Source: Penium margaritaceum (lineage: Eukaryota; Streptophyta; Zygnematophyceae; Desmidiales; Peniaceae). Taken from it: a stretch of 64,000 nucleotides of DNA. The position numbers and the translations under genes were made by a program. The DNA is taken from positions 22,981-86,980 of the forward strand of contig SZWC01008658.1 of assembly GCA_023375785.1 (NCBI GenBank), written 5' to 3'. Positions 58,030 to 64,000 of this stretch are shown in pieces. Under the pieces are notes generated by a model that did no database searches, had not been told where the DNA came from, and was given only the letters and a program-made list of their open reading frames with translations. Position 1 is the first letter of the stretch; every line of letters starts with the position of its first letter.

Positions 58030-58388
58030 TTTGCCCACGTTGTAACCATCCAGAAACGATTGAGCATTGCTTTCTGCAATGTCGCGATATCCAACCAGTC
58101 ATCCAATGTCTCCGCATCCTTTTCAATGATTTCTTCCCTAAGATGGCACCAAATCTTCCGAACATCCTCCTCGGACCCACAACCCCTGACAATAAGCGCA
58201 CACTATGGGAAATTACACGAGCCACCATTTTCCACCGATTATGGCAAGAAAGATGGGCCCAACCAATCCATAACCCCACCATGACTGTTTTAGCAACAAT
58301 ACCACACCTCCTTCAAGACCACCTCACACACGTATCACTAATATTAGCACAACTCCCTCTTGGTAGAAAGAAAACGAAGACTCACTAA
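58030..58388 (+). pseudogene. LINE ORF2 C-terminal zinc-finger domain
   Basis: Continuous frame with the CCHC motif CPRCNHPETIEHCFLQC, then CLRILFNDFFPKMAPN, TLWEITRATIFHRLWQERWA and a basic end (GRKKTKTH). This motif sits at the end of ORF2 in many plant and protist LINEs and is thought to bind nucleic acid. This part is uninterrupted. Confidence 0.85.
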
Positions 58389-58530
58389 CTGCTGTACACC
58401 GACATAACACAAGCTCCCTTCCTGTGCAGAGCATAGGAAGGAAGAGAACACTTGATAATAAAAATCTCACACAGATTCCACCGCTGGTGGAAGCACCCCA
58501 GATTATATAAGCTGTAACTTGTTTGGGGGG

Positions 58531-58547
58531 CCGGGTTCAATCCCCGG
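58531..58547 (+). other. tRNA T-arm-like hairpin in LINE 3' tail
   Basis: CCGGGTTCAATCCCCGG is a perfect 5-bp stem with the TTCAATC loop of a tRNA T-arm, and contains a pol III B-box (GGTTCAATCC). It lies about 55 bp before the poly-A end. No matching D-arm, anticodon arm or acceptor stem surrounds it. Confidence 0.7.
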
Positions 58548-58630
58548 ACTTGTTTTGGCGTCTCGGAGACCCTCCCGTTCCCACCGGTTACGACCAAGGG
58601 ACCAAAAAAAAAAACTTGCTTCCAAAACTT

Positions 58631-59060
58631 TGAATCCTATAAGCCCCGCTTATGAAAAGTTGAGCACAGTATGCCCCGCTTTTCTTTTTTTGAGCATCAC
58701 ATGCCCCAAAATCATTTTGCCGAGCACCATCCGCCCTGTAGGGGCCTTCCGGACAATGTCATATGCCCCTATCGTGGGGGCATATGACATAGTCGTCCAT
58801 GGCGGAAGGGCGTATGGAATTGGTGTACCGTACCGTCTTCGAAAAAAAAAAAGACGGACGACTACACACCTATCGCAACGACAAAGAATCACAGGGCATA
58901 TTAATTCCAGTGTCGACACTAGGGCCAAGCTGTTCCCTTTTTTTGTAAAGGGGGGCTCATCGAACTCAAATTTTGAAAAGAAGGGCAGCAGGTGATCAGA
59001 ATTGTAAAGTGGGGGCGAGCGGCATACGTCGAAGAGGAAACAGGGGCACCGCGTATAGTT
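58631..59060. repeat. 30-bp-period inverted repeat arrays with central hairpins
   Basis: Four plus-strand units start at 58631, 58661, 58691 and 58721, typified by TGAGCACAGTATGCCCCGCT followed by TTTC and a T run. From 58941, 58971, 59001 and 59031 the same 30-bp unit runs on the opposite strand (TTTTGTAAAGGGGGGCTCAT and relatives). Between them lies TGTCATATGCCCC (58757-58769) paired with GGGGCATATGACA (58777-58789). TAGTCGTCC (58790-58798) pairs with GGACGACTA (58856-58864), and CCGTCTT (58833-58839) with AAGACGG (58851-58857). The unit reads as 10-residue repeats. It could be a foldback-type element; identity unknown. Confidence 0.75.
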
Positions 59061-60290
59061 GCCAGGCGGCAAAACGCTTGTGGCCTGTTGGGAGGGTGGG
59101 GGGTGGGGGGTATTGTGGGGAGAGGCATCGAAGGGTTCTTTTCCGTGACACCATAGCCGACTCGGTAAAGTTGCAGAACGCTGACTCGCCGTTTTATCGC
59201 CAAGTATAGGATCCGTTTTGAGGTTAAGTTAATATCTGGCATGTACTAATCTATTCAGGAGACTAAACTCTGCTTTTGTCGAAAGGGGACCAACCACACC
59301 TTGCTACCGTGGAGGAGCCTGGCCTGGGAGGAGCCCAAACTTTGATAGAACCCAAAACTCACGCTTGTTATGGGGGGATTGTCGGAAAACACATGAATTG
59401 TTTGATTGAAAAGTCGAGTACATGTCGAATACACTGGCAATCAACGGTGTGAAGAGGAATCAAAGAACGGCAAAGTTACTATCTGCTACGCTTCTCTCTC
59501 TTCCGCAAGCTATCCACCACGTGATGCATAGCACGGTCTGCATGTGTTGATTCGACCCTGCTTCTCAAACCTACATGTGCGTAAACCGAGACGCTCCACT
59601 GATGTCCGTCCTCAGTCGCACGTGTGTAGTGAAAGCGGATTGGCTACATAACCCTTCCATGTACGTTGAGATGGTCTAGGGTTTGCCTATGCGAAATTCA
59701 GATTCCCCGTGAGCATGGACAGTGGGTAGTGACTGCCCCCTCCCCCCTTTTGTTCATTCACTTTCGGAGTTTCCGGTGCAAACCTGCGACGATGCCGGGG
59801 TTTGGAATGTTCGCGGTGGAGTGTGAACATGGTGTTGTGTCTACTAATCAAGCAAGGTTAGTCAAATTACAGGGTACGTGGGACATATGTTGCGTTGAGA
59901 AAATGCCGATGTACCCATTCTTGGCGCAATGGCGCCCCAAACCCGGGCCAGTGCCCAGAGGGCGAGGCTCCTACCTCCGCCAGACCGATGTGTAGAGATT
60001 CCATAAGGCCGCCAACTCGCCCATCCTTCTCGTGTGCCGTGGCACAACGCCCTACAACTGCCGCGCTCTCACATTCGCTAGGCCCACTGACAGGAGGACG
60101 AGCAATCTTTGCCGGCCAGGGTGGCTTGCCCGTGGTGTCCGCATGCCACAGGTGCTACCTTCCCGTCATGTGGCCTTGTCGGGAATAGGCACGACAATTG
60201 TGTGTACTGCGTCAGACCAAAGATGGCACAACCTTGGACGGCCGAACCCACCCACGTCGGCGGGGTGGCGCCCCACTAGAGAGGTTGTGG
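59061..60290. other. Unassigned stretch with a possible Copia 3' end
   Basis: At about 59377-59389 a purine tract (ATGGGGGGAT) is followed by TGTCGGAAAACACATG at 59389, the layout of a polypurine tract plus LTR start. I cannot find the LTR's right end or a partner copy. The rest (59700-60290) has frames without domains. Confidence 0.35.
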
Positions 60291-60710
60291 CACTGCCTGC
60301 TGCACCACCGGCCGAGCCGTCACCTAGTGCACCACTCGCTGCACATCCAGTGGCATCACGTGTTGGATGACTTGCCGCACCACCCGATGCTCGACCCATT
60401 GGGCACCCGTTGAACAAACCGCTGCATCATTGGCTGCACCTCCCGCAACACCACGCGCTACACGACCTCGCTGCACCACCCGCTACACCACTCGTTGCAT
60501 CACATACTACATGACCCGTTGCACCACCCGCTGCACGTCCCACTACACGACCCTGTGCACCACCCGCTAGACCACCTGCTACACGATGACCTACTCCACC
60601 CGCTACATAACCACCTCCTCCACCGTTGCACGACCCATTGAACGACTCATTGTACCACCCGCTACACAACCCGCTCCACCACACGATGCACCACCACCTC
60701 AGCCACTTGC
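60291..60710. repeat. 12-bp minisatellite
   Basis: Diverged tandem units of the form GCTRCACCACCC (for example GCTGCACCACCC, GCTACACCACTC, GTTGCATCACAT). Since 12 is a multiple of three it reads as Pro/Ala/His-rich 4-residue repeats on the plus strand. It ends about 180 bp before the Mutator-like transposase C-terminus and may be its N-terminal low-complexity spacer (inference). Confidence 0.8.
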
Positions 60711-60889
60711 CCCTTGGCCTCCCATGCATGGAGTTCCTCTAAAGCCAGCTCCAACTCAGCTCCCTCCTCCGCAAAACTATGTATTCAGCTTTTTACGCAG
60801 GTGCCGAAGAAGAACTCTTCTTCTAGCTAAAGTCCCTTTGCAATTTGTACCCTTTCTACTACTTCCTTTAGGTGCATTACTTTGTGCAG

Positions 60890-61780
60890 GGATCATGGCA
60901 CAACGCCTCAAGCAGATTGTCAACTACATTGAGACACTTGCACCGGACCCTGCAAAACGACTGCTACACAGCCTGCCATCGCTTGGAACTACCACGTGAT
61001 GATGGAGGGGCCATACACGGCTATGGTGCGTGGCCCAACTCATGCGCGTTGGCGTGTCGATCTTTTTCAAGCAACTTGTGAGTGTGGTAGCTGGCGCGAG
61101 TATGGCCAGCCTTCCCAGCACGCATGTGCCATCATGATGGAGGTGGGTGAAGACCCAATAGCGCACATGAACCTTGGCCAAACAATGAGGTACTGGAGCC
61201 TCACGTACGGCAATCCCATGCCGTCCATTGCAACATCCCCAATCTGAAGTGCATTGTCTAGCTGGGGGCAACAAGGACTATGGCGTGGCTGTGGTAGGCC
61301 TAAGACTGCCTGCATTGAGTGTGCGCAGCTGCGCTAATGCAACTTCATATGCCCCAAGTGTAGTTGTAAGGGCCACACAAAGAAGAGGTGCCTCAATCGT
61401 GATGCACCCCATCCCCACAAAGCAACACCATCGCTTAAAGCTGATCGCGAAGCAGTAGCAACTGCAGCAGATGTAGGAGCAGGGAGAGAAGCAGGACGTG
61501 ATGTAACAAGTGGTCGATAGGCAGCACAAGGGGTAGCAACTGAGGACTCTGATGCTTCAGACTACCACCTTGAAGCAAATGTTAAGGGATCCTCCACAGA
61601 CGAGGAGGTTGGAGAGGCAGCAACAGACGACTTCGATGACGATGTGTCAGATAGTGGCAGTGAGGACTCCCTGGGGTACGTGGCAAAGACAGAGAACGGA
61701 TTGCTAACACGAGAAGAGCACGGCACAAAGGGTGCCAGATTCATACAACAGTATGGTGGCCTAGTGGAGCACTCTTAGTA
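60890..61780 (+). pseudogene. Mutator-like (MULE) transposase C-terminus
   Basis: The remnant begins around AQRLKQIVNYIETL (60897). It includes WRVDLFQATCECGSWREYGQ followed by PSQHACA at 61050-61125, a SWIM zinc finger (CxC...CxH type) in which the usual PC before xH reads PS. After a stop, CPKCSCKGHTKKRC (about 61349-61390) is the CCHC knuckle found at the end of many MULE transposases. An Ala/Asp-rich acidic stretch (DEEVGEAATDDFDDDVSDSG) follows to about 61775. The catalytic DDE region is not in evidence upstream. In-frame stops near 61246, 61258 and 61518 show it is dead. No terminal inverted repeats found. Confidence 0.75.
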
Positions 61781-61809
61781 CATGACTTTATAAACACCAA
61801 TGTTTACGT

Positions 61810-62346
61810 ATGGACACATTACAGCCCCTTGCTTGCGTGCGAAGTACAAAAGGTCGGAACACAAGAATTTCTGTATCTCTCCTTCATTTTTACCACAACT
61901 TAATGGAGTGCACACTATTCCCAATAGAAATACCTCTAATCACTTCATTCATATATGGAGCTGGCACATGTTACTTGCTATCAAGAGTACACTCGGAATG
62001 GAGGCGTTTGGAGGTGCGGCTATATTACAACACCTGCGCTGAACCATTTCACATGGGAACTCTACAGGACTACACTCCAGAAGAGGTGTTCTATGATGCT
62101 TCAGAAGAAATTGAGGATGGGATCGACTTTAATTCCGATGCTCCACTTGCGACTGCCAGTCCTCGCCAGTTGTGCCCCATGTGTGACATGATTGGGTGGA
62201 TCCACAGGCTCCCACCCGGAGTGCAACTGTGGCTAGTGAATAGGAAGCTTGATCCATTTCAAGAATGTTTAGGCTGCATAAACTTGTCTTGGACACGTCA
62301 TCCGAATCTTTGGTTAACAACATCATTCATTGGTGGAACACTCTAA
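61810..62346 (+). CDS. Unidentified open frame, 178 codons
   Basis: An uninterrupted frame with a credible residue mix, including LYYNTCAEPFHMGTLQDYTP, then an acidic EEVFYDASEEIEDG stretch, and a CPMCDMIGWIHRLPPGVQLW segment with one CxxC pair. No family recognised. Its last codons run into the 184-bp tandem repeat, so the original C-terminus may have been replaced. It follows the MULE remnant by about 30 bp and could be a gene fragment carried by it, or an exon of a larger host gene. Confidence 0.4.
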   Translation: MDTLQPLACVRSTKGRNTRISVSLLHFYHNLMECTLFPIEIPLITSFIYGAGTCYLLSRVHSEWRRLEVRLYYNTCAEPFHMGTLQDYTPEEVFYDASEEIEDGIDFNSDAPLATASPRQLCPMCDMIGWIHRLPPGVQLWLVNRKLDPFQECLGCINLSWTRHPNLWLTTSFIGGTL

Positions 62347-62850
62347 TTCTTGCTTGGTATGGTGGCCATGTCGATTGGCACCTCGCAAAGGAGTGTTATA
62401 CATGGTGGAAACATACGTCAACCACCAGGTACATGATGAATATAGTGTACTCAACATATGACAGTCCTGCCGAAGGAGGTCATAGGTGAATCTTTGCTTC
62501 ACAAAATCATTCATTGGTGGATCACTCCAATTCATGATTGGTATGGTTGTCATGTCAATAGACACCTGGCAAAGGAGTGATTTAAACTTTGGAAGATACA
62601 TTGTATAACGAGTACATGATGAATATAATGTACATTACATATAACATTCCTGCTCAATGAGGTCATAGGTGAATTTTTTCTCAACAACATCATTCATCAG
62701 TGGATCACTTGAATTCATGGTTGGTATGGTTGTCATGTCAATAGAAATCTGGCAAATGAGTGGTATAAATAATGGAAGAGTACATCATGTAACGGGTACA
62801 TGATGAAAATAATGTACTATACATGTAACAGTATTGCCCAATGAGTTCAC
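62320..62850. repeat. 184-bp tandem repeat, three copies
   Basis: The landmark ATCATTCATTGGTGG occurs at 62322 and 62506, and as ATCATTCATCAGTGG at 62689, giving spacings of 184 and 183. Each copy also holds TTGGTATGGTTGTCATGTC-type, GTACATGATGAATATA-type and AGGTCATAGGTGAA-type blocks. Copies are moderately diverged. Confidence 0.88.
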
Positions 62851-63068
62851 TTTGGTCAGTACCAATAAAAAACGCCACACAAATCCAAAAGTAACAGGCA
62901 TCTTGTCCAAAGTTGTTTGTTACCATGACATACATCCTCTTTTTTCAATGTTATATGGCACACAGTTCATACAAGTTTTTGGGACCAGTCACATGTGTGC
63001 TATATGAGACCGGAATGACAAAAGAATACTGGGGAGAAGAGATGTAAAACGACTTATCAATATATGCA
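62851..63068. other. Spacer
   Basis: AT-rich DNA between the tandem repeat and the next open frame. No feature seen. Confidence 0.5.
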
Positions 63069-63374
63069 ATGTACCGACACAGTCTGTCAACAAAATGGAT
63101 TGGAGTCTGGCACTCCATAGAGGATCCAGATGGACTCAAGGTTGCCATTGTGGTGGGCACCAAATGGGAGGACAATGAGGCAGCTTCATGCATAAGATAT
63201 GGCACATGTCGAATGGGTCACCTGGAGGAGGTCCCATGTTCTTGGCGTCCCACAGGCTCTTCATCTTGTTCCACGGGACCCATGCATCAAATTGGTTCAT
63301 ACAGGGACGTGGAGGAAGGATTTCTCTCCATGGACCCACTTGAGGACCATCCGGATCTCTTCCCCACAACGTGA
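63069..63374 (+). CDS. Unidentified open frame, 101 codons
   Basis: ATG frame with a natural residue mix (TKWIGVWHSIEDPDGLKVAI, VVGTKWEDNEAASC, DVEEGFLSMDPLEDHPDLF). A second plus frame continues after it (SNDMGRPLSFSESKEDLF, ENIVNEGEVEDV, stop near 63470), as expected if an intron or a one-base shift lies near 63370. The minus strand is also open over 63447-63136. No family recognised. Confidence 0.35.
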   Translation: MYRHSLSTKWIGVWHSIEDPDGLKVAIVVGTKWEDNEAASCIRYGTCRMGHLEEVPCSWRPTGSSSCSTGPMHQIGSYRDVEEGFLSMDPLEDHPDLFPTT

Positions 63375-63479
63375 GCAACGACATGGGACGACCTCTGAGC
63401 TTCAGCGAATCCAAAGAGGACTTGTTTGCCCGTGAAAACATTGTCAATGAAGGAGAAGTAGAAGACGTGTAAGTTGAGC

Positions 63480-64000
63480 CTTATGAACTTCTGCTAGAAC
63501 CACGGTTCATCATTGAACCGTGCCTAGTACGTTGTGTGTCACGTCAAGTGTTTCACGGTTTACAACTTCGCTTCCACACCTTTTCGACTACGTCACATCA
63601 ATTTTTGTACGTTGTCGCCTACGAGGTGGTAGTTAGCTAACTACCTTGTCACCGATCCGGACGAGGATCTGTCCGGTTGTCACTAACGCCGCAAACCCAT
63701 TTGTTGTATCTGATGACACGTGTGAATTGCCTTCACGCTTGCATAACATTCTTGCAAATGGAACACAAACTTGCATTACTTCTCATCGAACCTAGGCCCG
63801 AGACAAGCCGGTTTGTGCAGAGCAGGGTATGTACAAGCTGCCCCTTTCAAACCTCCGCTGGTGGTTTGGCGATGTACCGTCGGTTGGGCACATGAGTTCC
63901 GCTCCATCACTATTCAAGTGTGAGCGAATAGTGCATGGGTTACGGAGCTAATTTCCCCTCTCGATTCCCAGATGGGTATTGTATGTTCCTATGTAGGGGG
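63480..64000. other. Unassigned end of window
   Basis: No gene or repeat recognised. GAACCACGGTTCATCATTGAACCGTGCC (63497 onward) contains the inverted pair CACGGTTCA/TGAACCGTG (63501-63509, 63515-63523), a 9-bp stem with a 5-base loop. Confidence 0.5.

Larger units (their letters stand above)
56990..58612 (+). mobile_element. LINE (non-LTR retrotransposon), 5'-truncated 3' end
   Basis: The 3' part of a plus-strand LINE ORF2, ending in a poly-A tract (58602-58612). It includes AKWIYDYLKPPRYKWKQT (about 57050-57105), the thumb/connection region (VRHLFDPQLLSQTLG, SALTGLPITIIYKLRQRG), and the C-terminal zinc motif CPRCNHPETIEHCFLQC (58034-58084), followed by a long uninterrupted tail to the TAA near 58386. 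Frame changes occur near 57310, near 57520, at the A/G-rich stretch near 57860 and at the C run near 58005, so the copy is dead. 5' truncation is normal for LINEs. The 5' boundary is approximate and no target duplication was identified. Confidence 0.85.

Noticed and set aside
58500-58560. tRNA gene
   Set aside because: Only a T-arm is present; no D-arm, anticodon arm or acceptor stem can be formed around it.
58631-59060. CRISPR array, because of regular 30-bp units
   Set aside because: Units are contiguous and diverged, without spacers between identical repeats, and the surroundings are eukaryotic.

Overview
The window looks like nuclear DNA of a streptophyte, most likely a charophyte alga (a Chara-type genome fits) or an early-diverging land plant. 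The grounds are a plant-type LRR receptor kinase with an RD kinase domain, a plant-type ArfGAP exon, chromodomain Gypsy elements (chromoviruses) and Copia elements primed by initiator tRNA-Met, a TRIM element, a 5'-truncated LINE, a Mutator-like transposase remnant, and much triplet and minisatellite DNA. No bacterial-style operon or promoter structure is present. Two N gaps (16626-16680 and 52330-52629) and three single-N joints (48352, 48876, 54667) mark a draft scaffold. Species assignment is inference.

Layout. 1-5150 is an old minus-strand Copia element that ends at an AG microsatellite and carries a 36-bp minisatellite between integrase and reverse transcriptase. 5260-6480 is decayed CTN/CTG triplet DNA. 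7530-12852 (minus), 13073-19740 (plus) and 19745-21960 (plus) are three fossils of one Gypsy chromovirus group. The second is nearly full-length and its 3' LTR holds a 704-bp foreign insert flanked by TGAAT. 24060-24992 is a scrambled remnant of the same group. 22000-31477 is otherwise gene-poor, with two strong hairpins near 25.4 kb and a decayed acidic-tailed reading frame of unknown family (29606-31340, minus). 31478-38244 is the best-preserved mobile element, a Copia with two 876-bp LTRs and a CCCAA target duplication. 40108-43570 is another 5' Gypsy fossil. 44020-44668 is a TRIM in an LTR-internal-LTR-internal-LTR arrangement.

The gene-bearing part is 46-55 kb. A single-exon LRR receptor kinase runs from about 48147 to 53805. 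Its signal-peptide region is broken by two single-N contig joints flanked by duplicated sequence, so its N-terminus as assembled is not trustworthy. An ArfGAP-domain exon lies convergently on the minus strand at 54668-54953 and is cut by another single-N joint.

55-64 kb returns to repeats: a LINE 3' end (about 56990-58612), a 30-bp-period inverted-repeat structure with strong hairpins (58631-59060), a 12-bp minisatellite leading into a Mutator-like transposase C-terminus (60890-61760), a three-copy 184-bp tandem repeat, and two unidentified reading frames. Only the receptor kinase and the ArfGAP exon look like functioning host genes, and nothing in the sequence ties them to one pathway.
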